Shown: positions 24,683 to 34,370, counted from the stretch's first letter. The stretch is 51,374 nt of DNA from Bradyrhizobium sp. CCH5-F6 (GCF_001556045.1 NZ_LSIC01000193.1:1-51374); one strand, 5' to 3'. Numbers and translations: made by a program. Notes: generated by a model from the sequence alone, not told the origin.

Positions 24683-26911
24683 ATGAGCCTGCGTACCCGG
24701 TTACTGATCCTCGTCATCGCGGCCATGCTCGTGCCGGCGATCTTGGTCGGGCTCCGTTTCGTGCAGAACCGGGCCAGCGAGATCGACGCGGCGCTGGCCA
24801 ATCTGGCCGCATCCGCCGACGACATCGCGAGCGATCTGGGCGAGAAGATCCAGGGCACCGCCCAGCTTCACTATGGTCTCGCCCGTGCCCGGGACCTCGA
24901 CACGCGCGACAAGGCGGCGTGCTCGGCGTTTCTGTCTGATGTCCGCGAAGAATATCCGCAGTTCACGGGCATCCTGACCATCGATCCCGACGGCAGTCTG
25001 TTCTGCGACTCGCTGCGGACCGACCGCACGCTCGACCTGAATGATCGCGGCTATTTCAAGCAGGTGAAGGGTCTTCACGGCGTCGTCGCAGTGGAGCCGG
25101 TGTTCGGCCGGCTCACCGGACTATCGGTGCTGCAGATCGCCTATCCCGTGCGATCGGAGGCGGGTGCGCTGAAATTCGTGCTGCTCGCGTCATTCAACCT
25201 CAACAAGTTCGCAGAATTTCACGACAAGCGGCTGCTCGCCGAGAAGGACATCCTGCTGATCGACGCCAAGGGGACCGTGCTGGTCGCCCCCACGGGCGGC
25301 GGCTGGAGCGAACCCGTCGGTGGATCCATTGCGGCCTCCGACCTGTTCCGATTTGCGGCAGCGCCCGATCGCGAGCCGTTTCGCGAGGTGAGCGACCGCG
25401 AAGGCCGCACACAGATCTGGGCCGTTGCCCGCTCGCCTTCGATCCGCAAGGCGGGCCTCTACATCCTCGTCGGACGATCCAAGGACGGACTGCTGGCGGC
25501 GGCCAATCGCCGGCTGTTGGAGGACACGGCAATCCTTGCGGTGGCTTCGCTGCTGTTGCTCGCCGGTGTCTGGATCCTTACGACCGTGAGCGTCGGGCGC
25601 CAGGTCGGACGGCTCGCCGCCATGGCCAGGAGTCTCGGGCGTGGCGATCTCAGCGCGCGCATTCCGGAGCCCCACCCTGGCGGCGAGCTCGGCGGATTGA
25701 TGACCCTGCTCAACAGCACGGCCGAATCGCTCGAGCAGCAGCGAGCCGCCATCGCCGATCTCAGCCACAAGCTCAGCCAGTCCCAAAAGATGGAAGCCAT
25801 GGGCCAGCTCACCGGCGGCGTGGCGCATGATTTCAACAATCTGCTGACCGTCATTCTCGGCAACTCGGAGCACCTCGCCGGCAGGCTTGCGGCCAACAAG
25901 GAATTGCAGCGGATCGCCGACGACATTGCGACCGCCGCCGAGCGCGGTTCCGACCTGACGCGGAGCCTGCTCGCCTTCGCGCGCAAGCAGCCGCTGCGAC
26001 CGCGAGAGATCGACATCGCCGAGCAGGTGACCGGCATGAAGCAGCTTCTGCGGCGGACCCTGGGCGAGCACATCGACTGCAGCTTCACATTCGGGCCGGA
26101 TCTATGGCTCGCCAGCGTCGATCCCAGCCAATTGGCGACGGCCGTGCTCAACCTCGTGCTCAATGCGCGCGATGCGATGCCCGACGGCGGCAAGCTGATG
26201 GTCGAGGTGCGCAACATCTCGCTCGGTGAATCCGACCTCGACGTCAACGGCGAGCCGCGGCCGGGCGACTACGTCATGCTGGCTGTGCAGGATACCGGGA
26301 CCGGCATGAGCGGCGAGGTGTTGGGGCGCGCGTTCGAACCGTTCTTCACCACCAAGGAGGTCGGCAAGGGGACCGGCCTTGGCCTCAGCATGGTCTACGG
26401 GTTTGCGCAGCAATCCGGCGGACTTGTGCAGATGCAGTCCGAACCGGGCCAGGGGAGCGTCGTCAGGCTGTTTTTTCCCCGCCTCGCGACGCCGCCGAGT
26501 GAGGAGCCGCTACCGGCGGAGCGTGGCACCGCACACGACGGACACGAGACGATCCTCGTCGTCGAGGACGATGACATGGTGCGAGCCTATGTCGAGAACG
26601 AGCTGAAGGCGCTCGGCTACCGTGTCATCGCGACATCGAACGGGCCCGCGGCGCTGGATGTGCTGCGCCAGCCAGGAGACGTCCACTTGCTGTTCACCGA
26701 CGTCGTGATGCCCGGCGGCATGTTCGGGCCGGAGCTGGCGAGGCAGGCAACCGGCCTGCGGCCTGGTCTCAAGGTTCTCTTCACTTCCGGCTACAGCCAG
26801 AGTCCCGTGAAGACGCCGGACCAAATCGGCGCACGCATTCTGACCAAGCCGTTCCGGCGCAAGGATCTTGCTGCGATGCTGCGGGCCGCCCTCTCGGAGC
26901 CGTCGCGGTAG
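24683..26911 (+). CDS. Hybrid sensor histidine kinase with extracytoplasmic sensor and receiver
   Basis: A 742-residue protein: first helix (LLILVIAAMLVPAILVG), a periplasmic Cache-like sensor of ~270 residues, second helix (TAILAVASLLLLAGVWIL), HAMP, HisKA with the phospho-accepting His in VAHDFNN, HATPase_c (NLVLNARDAMPDGG; GTGLGLSMVYG) and a C-terminal receiver with the Asp in LFTDVVMPGG. It autophosphorylates on an unknown signal and passes phosphate to its own receiver. No output regulator is adjacent. An ATG at 24605 is in frame, but the extra 26 residues are polar and not family-like, so 24683 is preferred. Confidence 0.9.
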   Translation: MSLRTRLLILVIAAMLVPAILVGLRFVQNRASEIDAALANLAASADDIASDLGEKIQGTAQLHYGLARARDLDTRDKAACSAFLSDVREEYPQFTGILTIDPDGSLFCDSLRTDRTLDLNDRGYFKQVKGLHGVVAVEPVFGRLTGLSVLQIAYPVRSEAGALKFVLLASFNLNKFAEFHDKRLLAEKDILLIDAKGTVLVAPTGGGWSEPVGGSIAASDLFRFAAAPDREPFREVSDREGRTQIWAVARSPSIRKAGLYILVGRSKDGLLAAANRRLLEDTAILAVASLLLLAGVWILTTVSVGRQVGRLAAMARSLGRGDLSARIPEPHPGGELGGLMTLLNSTAESLEQQRAAIADLSHKLSQSQKMEAMGQLTGGVAHDFNNLLTVILGNSEHLAGRLAANKELQRIADDIATAAERGSDLTRSLLAFARKQPLRPREIDIAEQVTGMKQLLRRTLGEHIDCSFTFGPDLWLASVDPSQLATAVLNLVLNARDAMPDGGKLMVEVRNISLGESDLDVNGEPRPGDYVMLAVQDTGTGMSGEVLGRAFEPFFTTKEVGKGTGLGLSMVYGFAQQSGGLVQMQSEPGQGSVVRLFFPRLATPPSEEPLPAERGTAHDGHETILVVEDDDMVRAYVENELKALGYRVIATSNGPAALDVLRQPGDVHLLFTDVVMPGGMFGPELARQATGLRPGLKVLFTSGYSQSPVKTPDQIGARILTKPFRRKDLAAMLRAALSEPSR

Positions 26912-26912
26912 A

Positions 26913-26966
26913 TCAGGAGCCGATCGCGAGTTGGAGCGCCACGCGATTGATTGCCTGTCCGCTCAT
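26913..26966 (-). CDS. Possible 17-residue peptide with strong Shine-Dalgarno
   Basis: ATG at 26966 lies 8-9 bases after TAGGAGGG and opens 17 codons (MSGQAINRVALQLAIGS) ending two bases from the kinase stop. The Shine-Dalgarno is among the best in the window. I see no promoter or terminator for it and no relatives can be checked. It could be chance. Confidence 0.2.
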   Translation of the reverse strand: MSGQAINRVALQLAIGS

Positions 26967-27099
26967 GAGACGGACCCTCCTAGATCATTGCAGAAAGCAA
27001 GCTCGCGTCTCATGTCGATGATATTGACTTGAGACTTCAGTCGGTTGTGGTCGGCGTTCGCCCCCATCCCGCCGCCCACCATCTTTGCAATGCAGGAAG

Positions 27100-28710
27100 C
27101 TAGCCCCTCGCCCGCAGCTCGCGCCGCAGCACCTTGCCGGTCGCCGTCATCGGCAGCGTCTCGGCGAATTCGACGAAGCGCGGATATTCGTGGGCTGCGA
27201 GCTGCACCTTGACGAACTCCTGGATCTCCCGCGCCAGCGCATCGCTGCCGGCAAAGCCGGGCCGCAGCACGATCCAGGCCTTGATGGACTCGGTGCGGAT
27301 CGGATCGGGAATGCCGACCACCGCCGCCATCGCGACCGAAGGGTGCTTCATCAGCGTGTGCTCGATCTCGGACGGGCCGACGCGATAGCCGGCGGTGGTG
27401 ATGACGTCGTCTTCGCGGCTGACATACCAGAAATAGCCGTCCTCGTCCTGCACGCCGAGATCGCCGGTGAGCAGGAACTCGCCGGCATATTTTTTCGCCG
27501 TCGCCTCGGGATTGCGCCAGTATTCGAGCATCGTGCACGGGCAGGGCTGGCGCACGCCGATGATGCCGCGCTGGCCCCTCGGCTGTTCCTCGCCCTTGTC
27601 GTTGACGATGCGGACGTCGAAGCCCGGCGTCGCCTTGCCCATCGAACCGGGGCGGATCGGAAACAGGTTCGAGTTGCTGCCGATCACGAGATTGCACTCG
27701 GTCTGGCCGAACACCTCGTGCGCGTCGATGCCGAAGGTCTCGCGGACCCAGCCGAGCAGCTCGCCGCCCAAAGACTCGCCCCCCGTGAAAATGCTGCGCA
27801 GCTTGACGCCGGGGTGCTTCACGCCGGCCTGCCGCATCAGCTTCAGCGCGGTCGGCGGCAGGAAGACGTTGCGCACGGAAAGATCGGCCATCATCTGCAT
27901 CGCCGCCTGCGGCTCGAATTTTCGCGCGCGGTGGCCGACCAGGGGAATGCCGTGATACCAGAATGCGAGCAGGCCGTTGACGAGGCCGCCGATCCAGGCC
28001 CAGTCCGCCGGCGTCCACATGAGATCGCTGGGCCGCGGCAGGAAGTTGTGGCACATCTCGACATTGGGGAGATGACCGAGCACGACGCGATGCGCATGCA
28101 GCGCGCCCTTCGGATTCCCTGTCGTGCCCGACGTGTAGATGATCAGCGCGGGATCGTCGCACGACGTATCGACCCGCGCGAAGTCGGGCGATGCGGCCTT
28201 CACCGCATCCCGGAACGACTTGGTGCCGGCGGGCGCGCGCTCGCCGACGATGTAGACGTTCTTGAGCTCAGGCAGGCGATCGCGGATCTTCGCGAGCTTC
28301 TCCCAGCCGCTCTCGTCCGTGACAATGGCCTTTGCTTCGGAATTCGACAGGCGGAATTCCAGCGCATCCTCGCCGAACAGTGCGAACAGCGGGATCGAGA
28401 TCATGCCGGAGCGGAACGCCGCCATGTGCACGATCGGCAATTCCAGCGACTGCGACAGGAACACCGCGACGCGGTCGCCGCGAACCAGACCATCGTTCTT
28501 CAACACATTGGCGAAGCGGCGCGACATCTCCGCGACCTCGTCGAAGGAGGTACGGCTCGTCGCGCCGGTCTCGTCGACATAGATCAGCGCAAGCCGCCCC
28601 GTCCCGTCGGCATGGCGATCGCAGCACGCTTCCGCGATGTTGAAACGCGCCGGAATGTCCCAGCGGAAATTGCGATAGAGCTCGTCGTAGGTGGAAGCTT
28701 CGGTCAGCAT
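27100..28710 (-). CDS. Acyl-CoA synthetase (AMP-forming)
   Basis: A 536-residue ANL-superfamily ligase. ATP-binding motif YTSGTTGNPKGALHAH, GQTE at the adenylate site, TGDLGVQDEDGYFWYVSRED as the hinge region, and catalytic Lys in TATGKVLRREL. It activates a carboxylic acid with ATP and joins it to CoA. Overall resemblance is to medium-chain acyl-CoA synthetases of the ACSM type; the exact acid is unknown. Downstream there is a 180-base gap before the kinase end. Confidence 0.9.
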   Translation of the reverse strand: MLTEASTYDELYRNFRWDIPARFNIAEACCDRHADGTGRLALIYVDETGATSRTSFDEVAEMSRRFANVLKNDGLVRGDRVAVFLSQSLELPIVHMAAFRSGMISIPLFALFGEDALEFRLSNSEAKAIVTDESGWEKLAKIRDRLPELKNVYIVGERAPAGTKSFRDAVKAASPDFARVDTSCDDPALIIYTSGTTGNPKGALHAHRVVLGHLPNVEMCHNFLPRPSDLMWTPADWAWIGGLVNGLLAFWYHGIPLVGHRARKFEPQAAMQMMADLSVRNVFLPPTALKLMRQAGVKHPGVKLRSIFTGGESLGGELLGWVRETFGIDAHEVFGQTECNLVIGSNSNLFPIRPGSMGKATPGFDVRIVNDKGEEQPRGQRGIIGVRQPCPCTMLEYWRNPEATAKKYAGEFLLTGDLGVQDEDGYFWYVSREDDVITTAGYRVGPSEIEHTLMKHPSVAMAAVVGIPDPIRTESIKAWIVLRPGFAGSDALAREIQEFVKVQLAAHEYPRFVEFAETLPMTATGKVLRRELRARG

Positions 28711-28783
28711 GGGCTTGGGTCGTTTCCCGATATCTTGTTATTGTGCAGTCTAAAGCCACGGGAGCGCGGAACAAGTCCCGCAC

Positions 28784-28887
28784 GTCATTCCGGGGCGCCC
28801 GCAGGGCGAGCCCGGAATCCATCAGACGGCAGTCAGCGCTGCATGATGGATTCCGGGCTCGACGCTGACGCGTCGCCCCGGAATGAC
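28784..28887. repeat. Palindromic repeat, GTCATTCCGGGGCG family (copy 1)
   Basis: Outer arms GTCATTCCGGGGCG and CGCCCCGGAATGAC are perfect; inner arms GAGCCCGGAATCCATCA and TGATGGATTCCGGGCTC make a second palindrome inside. About 104 bases. A second copy is at 30056-30158, flanking the epoxide hydrolase gene. Confidence 0.9.
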
Positions 28888-28895
28888 AGTGGGGA

Positions 28896-30032
28896 CTACC
28901 GCACCGTCGCGAAGAACTTCCTGACATCGCGCACGAACAGCTCCGGCTGCTCGAAGGCGGCGAAGTGCCCGCCCTTCTCCATCTCGCTCCAATGCGTGAT
29001 GTCCGGGAAGTTCGGCTCCATCCAGCGCCGCACCGGCGTGATGATCTCCTTGGGAAACACGGCGACGCCCGTCGGCACCTTCACCACCGGCGTGGTACGG
29101 CGCTTGCCGAAACTTTCCCAGTAGAGCCGCGCCGAGGAGGTCGCCGTCTCCGTCGCCCAATAGAGCATGACGTTGTCGAGCAGCTCGTCCTTGCTGAAGA
29201 TGTTCTCGGGATGGCCGTCGCAGTCGGTCCAGGCCCAGAATTTCTCCAGGATCCAGGCCGCCTGCCCGCTCGGTGAATCCGTCAGGCCATAGCCGAGCGT
29301 CTGCGGGCGCGTCGACTGCTGCTTGGAGTAGCCGGAGTCGAGATCGGCATAGTGCTTGAGCCCGGCGAGCGCGCGCTTTTCCTCCGCCGTCGGCTCGCCC
29401 TCGACCTTGGGCGCCGCGCTGAAGGCGAGCGTGATGTGGATGCCGGCGCAATGCGCAGCATCCTGCGCACCGAGCGAGGTCGTCACCGCCGAGCCCCAAT
29501 CGCCGCCTTGCGCGCCGTAACGCGCATAGCCGAGCCGATCCATCAGCTTCGCCCAGGTCGCGGCGATGCGGTCGACGCCCCAGCCGGTGGTCTTCGGCTT
29601 GGCCGAGAAGCCGAAGCCCGGCAGCGACGGGCAGATCACATGAAACGCGTCCGCGGGATTGCCGCCATGCGCGGCGGGATCGACCAGCGGCGCGATCACC
29701 TTCTGGAATTCGACGATCGAGCCGGGCCAGCCATGGGTGATGATCAGCGGCAGCGCCGAGGGCTCCTTCGAGCGCACATGCACGAAGTGGATGTCGAGCC
29801 CGTCGATCTCGGTGGTGAACTGCTCGAAGCGGTTGAGCTTCGCCTCGCGGGCGCGCCAGTCGTAATCGTTCGCCCAATAGGTGCAGATCTCCTGGATCCA
29901 CTTGAGCGGCGCGCCCTGACTCCAGTCGTCGACGAGTTCGGCCTCCGGCCAGCGCGTGCGGGCGAGGCGTGACTTGAGATCGGACAGGATGTCGTCGCTG
30001 ATGGCGATGCGAAACGGTTTGATGACGGTCAT
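28896..30032 (-). CDS. Epoxide hydrolase (EHN-type alpha/beta hydrolase)
   Basis: A 378-residue enzyme: N-terminal EHN domain (FRIAISDDILSDLKSRLART...WPEAELVDDWSQG) then an alpha/beta hydrolase core with HGWPGSIVEF (oxyanion), nucleophile Asp in GGDWGSAVT and a late His in GGHFAAFEQPE. It opens epoxides to diols, as in the microsomal-type family. The natural substrate is unknown. It is bracketed by two copies of the same palindromic repeat, both in the intergenic gaps. Confidence 0.92.
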   Translation of the reverse strand: MTVIKPFRIAISDDILSDLKSRLARTRWPEAELVDDWSQGAPLKWIQEICTYWANDYDWRAREAKLNRFEQFTTEIDGLDIHFVHVRSKEPSALPLIITHGWPGSIVEFQKVIAPLVDPAAHGGNPADAFHVICPSLPGFGFSAKPKTTGWGVDRIAATWAKLMDRLGYARYGAQGGDWGSAVTTSLGAQDAAHCAGIHITLAFSAAPKVEGEPTAEEKRALAGLKHYADLDSGYSKQQSTRPQTLGYGLTDSPSGQAAWILEKFWAWTDCDGHPENIFSKDELLDNVMLYWATETATSSARLYWESFGKRRTTPVVKVPTGVAVFPKEIITPVRRWMEPNFPDITHWSEMEKGGHFAAFEQPELFVRDVRKFFATVR

Positions 30033-30055
30033 CGGTTGCCTCCCAGTTTCTTGTT

Positions 30056-30158
30056 GTCATTCCGGGGCGTGCGGAGCACGAACCCGGAATCCATTGAGCA
30101 ACGGATTCAGCAGCGCGATGTATTCCGGGTTCGACGCTTCGCGTCGCCCCGGAATGAC
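30056..30158. repeat. Palindromic repeat, GTCATTCCGGGGCG family (copy 2)
   Basis: Same outer arms as the copy at 28784, with inner arms AACCCGGAATCCATTG and the imperfect ATGTATTCCGGGTT. Its right end abuts the stop of the YqeY-like gene, so it may act as that gene's transcript end. Confidence 0.9.
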
Positions 30159-30161
30159 AGC

Positions 30162-30617
30162 TCAGCCCGACAGCGCCGCCTTGACCAAGCCGCTCGCCTT
30201 GCCGAAATCCATCTGACCGGCGTATTTCGCACGCAGCACGGCAATCACCTTGCCCATGTCCTTCATGCCGGCGGCGCCCGTCTCCGCGATCGCATCCGCG
30301 ATCGCCTTCGTCACGTCATCCTCCGACATCTGCTTCGGCAGATAGGCCGAGATCACCGCGATCTCCTCGCGCTCCTGCGCGGCGAGCTCGGCGCGGCCGC
30401 CCTTATCGTAGAGCTCGACCGCCTCCTGGCGCTGCTTGATCATCTTCTGCAGCACGGCGAGGATGTCGGCGTCCGACAGCGGCGGCTTGCCGTTGCCGCG
30501 CGCGTCGATGTCGGCGTTCTTGATGGTCGAGTTGACCATGCGCAGCGTGGAGAGCTTGCGCTCGTCCTTGGCCTTCATGGCCTCTTTGACCGCATTGTTG
30601 ATGTCGTCGCGCAGCAT
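30162..30617 (-). CDS. GatB/YqeY domain-containing protein
   Basis: A 151-residue all-helical protein with the YqeY pattern MKAKDERKLSTLRMVNSTIK and VISAYLPKQMSEDDV. It resembles the tRNA-binding tail of GatB, the amidotransferase subunit, so a role with tRNA is plausible but not established. ATG at 30617. It is usually found near carA, as here (about 900 bases away, opposite direction). Confidence 0.9.
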   Translation of the reverse strand: MLRDDINNAVKEAMKAKDERKLSTLRMVNSTIKNADIDARGNGKPPLSDADILAVLQKMIKQRQEAVELYDKGGRAELAAQEREEIAVISAYLPKQMSEDDVTKAIADAIAETGAAGMKDMGKVIAVLRAKYAGQMDFGKASGLVKAALSG

Positions 30618-30650
30618 GATCGTGATCCCTTCGAATATCCGACGCCTGAT

Positions 30651-31379
30651 CTAGGCCGTTCGCGTCCCTGAGACAACCTCGGTTCCGAGCCATTCGGTGA
30701 GCGCCCGCACTGTCGCTTCCGGCTGTTCGGCTTGCGGCAGGTGCCCGCAGCGGTCGAGGATCACGAGCCTTGCGCCGGCGATGCCCTCAGCCATCTCTTT
30801 CGAGAACGCATTCGGGATCGTGCTATCTGCGTCGCCCGTCAGCACCAGGGTCGGACATGTGATCGTCGCCAGCGTCGGGCGCGAATCCACCCGCGCGATG
30901 ATCGCAGTCTGCTGCCGCAGATAGCCGTCCACTCCGACATCCTCGTCCTGCGCATGCACGAGCTTGAGAATATCGGCGTCATCGCGCCGCGACGGATGCA
31001 CGAGCTCCGGAAAGCTCTCCTCGCGGACGGCGCGGAGCTCGCCGCGCCTGGCGCGCTCCATCTGGGCATGTCGGCGCGCGGTCGCTTCCGGCGTGTCGGG
31101 CCGCGCCTGCGTGTTGATCAGCGCGAGCCTTGTCACGCGCTCGCCCGCCTGGCGCATGATCTCGAAGGCGATGTAGCCGCCCATCGAATGGCCGGCGAGG
31201 GCGAAGCGGGGCGGCGCCTCGGCGAGGATGCGGCGCGCGATCGTCGCCATGCTGTCGTCGCGGATGTGGTTGGCGACCGTGACCGACCCGAAACGCCAGA
31301 GCGCGGGGATCACGGGCGCGTAGATCCGGGCCGAGGACGCCAGCCCCGGAACCAGCACAATCGGGGTCGTCCGGTCCAT
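30651..31379 (-). CDS. Alpha/beta hydrolase
   Basis: A 242-residue single-domain hydrolase. Oxyanion region VLVPGLASSARIY, nucleophile Ser in AGHSMGGYIA, acid in LTGDADSTIP and His in DRCGHLPQAEQPE are all present. Substrate unknown; an ester or lactone is the usual guess. It is 33 bases upstream of the YqeY gene and on the same strand, so the two may be co-transcribed. Confidence 0.88.
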   Translation of the reverse strand: MDRTTPIVLVPGLASSARIYAPVIPALWRFGSVTVANHIRDDSMATIARRILAEAPPRFALAGHSMGGYIAFEIMRQAGERVTRLALINTQARPDTPEATARRHAQMERARRGELRAVREESFPELVHPSRRDDADILKLVHAQDEDVGVDGYLRQQTAIIARVDSRPTLATITCPTLVLTGDADSTIPNAFSKEMAEGIAGARLVILDRCGHLPQAEQPEATVRALTEWLGTEVVSGTRTA

Positions 31380-31525
31380 TATTGCCTCGCAAGCCCGGGA
31401 ATTTGCCGGAAATTAGCCGGCCGAGCTTAAGGCGGCCGGGAGGCCTGTCAAATATGCAAAAACGCATGTGAATCGGCGCTCCTGCGCTTTGACGGCGGCG
31501 CCCGCGGGGACTATGAAGCGGGCTC

Positions 31526-32716
31526 ATGACACAACATGACAACGATCCCGCTTGGCCGGACCACAAACCGACCGCGCTCCTCGTGCTTGCCGATGGCACG
31601 GTGCTCGAGGGCTTCGGTCTCGGCGCCGAAGGCCACGCCGTCGGGGAGGTCTGCTTCAACACCGCGATGACCGGCTATGAAGAGATCCTCACCGATCCTT
31701 CCTATGCCGGACAGCTCATCACCTTCACCTTCCCGCATATCGGCAATGTCGGCACCAACGACGAAGATATCGAGACGGTGAACATGGCCGCGACGCCCGG
31801 CGCGCGCGGCGTGATCCTGCGCACCGCGATCACCGATCCCTCGAACTATCGCGCCACCAGGCATCTCGACGCCTGGCTGAAGGCCCGCGGCATCATCGGC
31901 CTCTCCGGCATTGACACCCGCGCGCTGACCGCGCTGATCCGCTCCAAGGGCATGCCGAACGCCGTGATCGCGCATTCCAGGACCGGCGAGTTCGATTTGC
32001 ATGGCCTCAAGGAAGAGGCGCGCGAATGGCCGGGCCTCGAGGGCATGGACCTCGTTCCGATGGTGACCTCCAGCCAGCGCTTCACCTGGGACGAGGCGCC
32101 GTGGCTGTGGGACAAAGGCTTTGGACGCCAGGAGAAGCCGGAATTCAACGTCGTCGCCATCGACTACGGCATCAAGCGCAACATCCTGCGCCTGCTGGCC
32201 GGCGTCGGCTGCAAGGTGACGGTGGTGCCGGCGACGACGTCGGCCGAGGACATCCTGGCGATGAAGCCGGACGGCGTGTTCCTGTCCAACGGTCCGGGCG
32301 ATCCGGCCGCGACCGGCAAGTATGCCGTGCCCGTGATCCAGGACGTGATCAAGTCGGGCACGCCGACCTTCGGGATCTGCCTCGGCCACCAGATGCTGGG
32401 CCTTGCCGTCGGCGCCAAGACGAAGAAGATGCATCAGGGCCATCACGGCGCCAATCACCCCGTCAAGGACGAGACCACCGGCAAGGTCGAGATCACCTCG
32501 ATGAACCACGGTTTCGCCGTGGACGAAAAGACGCTGCCGAAGGGCGCGACGCAGACCCACATCTCGCTGTTCGACGGCTCCAATTGCGGCATCCAGCTCG
32601 ACGGCAAGCCGGTGTTCTCCGTGCAGTACCACCCGGAGGCATCGCCCGGCCCGCGCGACTCGCATTATCTCTTCCAGCGCTTCGCCGACCTGATGCGGCA
32701 GAGGAAGAGCGCGTAG
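31526..32716 (+). CDS. carA: Carbamoyl-phosphate synthase small subunit CarA
   Basis: A 396-residue glutaminase subunit that supplies ammonia to CarB for arginine and pyrimidine synthesis. The N-terminal domain ([17 protein letters not shown]) is followed by a class I glutamine amidotransferase with catalytic Cys in [11 protein letters not shown] and His-Glu in YHPEASPGP. The ATG at 31526 opens [11 protein letters not shown]. carB is not next door but 2.85 kb further on, behind a cupin gene, dps and a methyltransferase gene. Confidence 0.97.
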   Translation: MTQHDNDPAWPDHKPTALLVLADGTVLEGFGLGAEGHAVGEVCFNTAMTGYEEILTDPSYAGQLITFTFPHIGNVGTNDEDIETVNMAATPGARGVILRTAITDPSNYRATRHLDAWLKARGIIGLSGIDTRALTALIRSKGMPNAVIAHSRTGEFDLHGLKEEAREWPGLEGMDLVPMVTSSQRFTWDEAPWLWDKGFGRQEKPEFNVVAIDYGIKRNILRLLAGVGCKVTVVPATTSAEDILAMKPDGVFLSNGPGDPAATGKYAVPVIQDVIKSGTPTFGICLGHQMLGLAVGAKTKKMHQGHHGANHPVKDETTGKVEITSMNHGFAVDEKTLPKGATQTHISLFDGSNCGIQLDGKPVFSVQYHPEASPGPRDSHYLFQRFADLMRQRKSA

Positions 32717-32761
32717 AGCGACAACATCTCCCGGCGGATGGTGCCGCCGGGTCCGGCTCCC

Positions 32762-32977
32762 TCACGGACGCATGAACATGAAGTCCGTGTCGGGATCGCA
32801 GTTCTCGGCGATGAAGCGCAGCTCCGCCTGGATGTCGGCGACCGGTCTCGTCTCCAGATATTTCGAGATCACGAGACTGAGCAAGGCGCGGCAGACGGCC
32901 TCGTGCCCGAGGCCGGTCGTCTCCGCCTCGTCGACGGCCGCCGAGAAATGACGCTGCGCAACGTCGGATGCGTACAT
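32762..32977 (-). CDS. Small conserved hypothetical protein (71 aa)
   Basis: A 71-residue, largely helical acidic protein with no recognised domain. ATG at 32977 has GAGGGGA six bases upstream, which is decisive over an ATG 39 bases earlier. It converges with carA across a 45-base gap and is divergent from the cupin gene. Confidence 0.65.
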   Translation of the reverse strand: MYASDVAQRHFSAAVDEAETTGLGHEAVCRALLSLVISKYLETRPVADIQAELRFIAENCDPDTDFMFMRP

Positions 32978-33128
32978 GGCGTTCCCCTCTTTCGCTTTGA
33001 TTGGCGTGCCCGCCAATGGCCGCCTGCGCCTTGATCTCCGTCAAGCCGGCGTGGCGTATGGACGGCGTCAGGAACCAAGGGAGCTGCGCCGTCTTGATTC
33101 CTGGTCTTTTGCCGCTCGGAGCCCTGCC

Positions 33129-33650
33129 ATGTCCGTCGTCCGCGACAAGACCGAACCCCTTGCCATCGTTTTCGAGGATGACGGGCTCGTACCGAACAAC
33201 ATCCTTCCGTTCCTGGTCTATCAGGGCGCGGTCAAGCTCGATCCGAAGCAGCCGGAAGAGACGATCGAAAACCTGTTCGAAGAGAATGCATGGGGCGGGA
33301 TGTGGCGCAACGGCGTCTACGACTATCTGCACTATCACGCGACGGTGCATGAGGTTCTCGGCGTTGCGCGCGGCAGCGCCCGTGTTCGTTTCGGCGGCGA
33401 CCATGGCCGGGAGCTTGAGATCAAGGCCGGCGACGTCGCGATCCTGCCGGCCGGCACCGGCCATCAATGCATCTCGGCAAGCGACGATTTCTGCGTCATC
33501 GGCGCCTATCCGCCTGGCGCAAAGATGGAGATCACGCGGGCGACGCCGGAAAACCATGCCAAGGCGCTGACGACGATCCCGAAAGTGGCGTTGCCGCCGG
33601 CCGATCCCGTGACGGGCAAGGATGGCGCGCTGATGCGGTTGTGGCGGTAG
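33129..33650 (+). CDS. Cupin domain protein
   Basis: A 173-residue single-domain cupin. The first motif is reduced to HYHATVHEVLGVARG with HxH and Glu metal ligands, and the second is LPAGTGHQCISAS with a His. It would hold a divalent metal in the barrel. Before it lies the segment PFLVYQGAVKLDP typical of YjlB-like cupins. Enzymatic role unknown. Start at 33129, where the segment MSVVRDKTEPLAIVF begins; weak ribosome-binding site. Confidence 0.82.
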   Translation: MSVVRDKTEPLAIVFEDDGLVPNNILPFLVYQGAVKLDPKQPEETIENLFEENAWGGMWRNGVYDYLHYHATVHEVLGVARGSARVRFGGDHGRELEIKAGDVAILPAGTGHQCISASDDFCVIGAYPPGAKMEITRATPENHAKALTTIPKVALPPADPVTGKDGALMRLWR

Positions 33651-33666
33651 CCAAGCACGCGGTGCC

Positions 33667-33725
33667 GTAGGGTGGGTTAGCCCAGCGATTGCGCGAAGCG
33701 CAATCGCAGGGCTAACCCACCTACG
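33667..33725. repeat. Long palindrome between cupin gene and dps
   Basis: GTAGGGTGGGTTAGCCC on the left, GGGCTAACCCACCTACG on the right, with an inner GCGATTGCG-CGAA-GCGCAATCGC stem. One bulged G is the only outer flaw. It lies between two convergent genes and can act as terminator for both; the sequence is also a dispersed repeat type seen in rhizobia. Confidence 0.85.
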
Positions 33726-33736
33726 CAGTTGCGCTA

Positions 33737-34258
33737 TTACGCCTCGTTGCCGCCCTCCTGGCGTGTGGCTTCGAACAGGAACCACGTGCGGCGCTCGGTC
33801 TCGTCGATGAAGTTCTCGAGGATGCTGGCGCTGGCCACGTCGCCGGCCTCGTCGCAGACCTCGTGCGCCTTGCGCATCGCAGCCGCGACGTGCTTGTTGT
33901 CCTGCATCAGTTCACGCAGCATCTCGCGGGGCGGGACGTAGTCCTCGTTGTTGTCCTTGATGGTCTGGAGTTTTGCGACCTGGCCGATCGACTTCAGCGT
34001 GGTGCCGCCGATCTTGCGGACGCGCTCGGCGAGCTGGTCGGTGGTGGCGAAGATCTGGTCGGACTGCTCGTCCAGCAGCAGATGATAGTCCCGGAAATGG
34101 CGCCCGCTGATGTGCCAGTGGAAATTCTTGGTCTTGAGATAAAGCGCGAACGCGTCGGCCAGAAGCACGTTGAGCGCCTCCGAGACCTTCTTGACCCCGT
34201 CGGGCGACAGATCGGTGGGGGTATCGAGATCGGGCGAGACCTTGCTGGTTTTGCTCAC
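33737..34258 (-). CDS. dps: Dps family DNA-binding ferritin-like protein
   Basis: A 173-residue Dps: FHWHISGRHFRDYHLLLDEQ contains the ferroxidase-site His, Asp and Glu positions, and LQDNK-type and FIDETERRTWFLFEA helices complete the four-helix fold. It stores iron and protects DNA from peroxide damage as a dodecamer. A GTG at 34258 preceded by GGAAGG eight bases away is the preferred start; an in-frame ATG much further upstream adds a non-family segment. Next to it the gap of 112 bases to the methyltransferase gene should hold divergent promoters. Confidence 0.93.
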   Translation of the reverse strand: MSKTSKVSPDLDTPTDLSPDGVKKVSEALNVLLADAFALYLKTKNFHWHISGRHFRDYHLLLDEQSDQIFATTDQLAERVRKIGGTTLKSIGQVAKLQTIKDNNEDYVPPREMLRELMQDNKHVAAAMRKAHEVCDEAGDVASASILENFIDETERRTWFLFEATRQEGGNEA

Positions 34259-34370
34259 GGGAGACCTTCCTGTTAGACGCGGATATTGACGGCGCGCCGT
34301 CGCACCCCTAACGCAAGGCGGCAGCGCCGGTTCCTCCATCGGAACCGTTTGGCCGGGACCTTCGAATACC

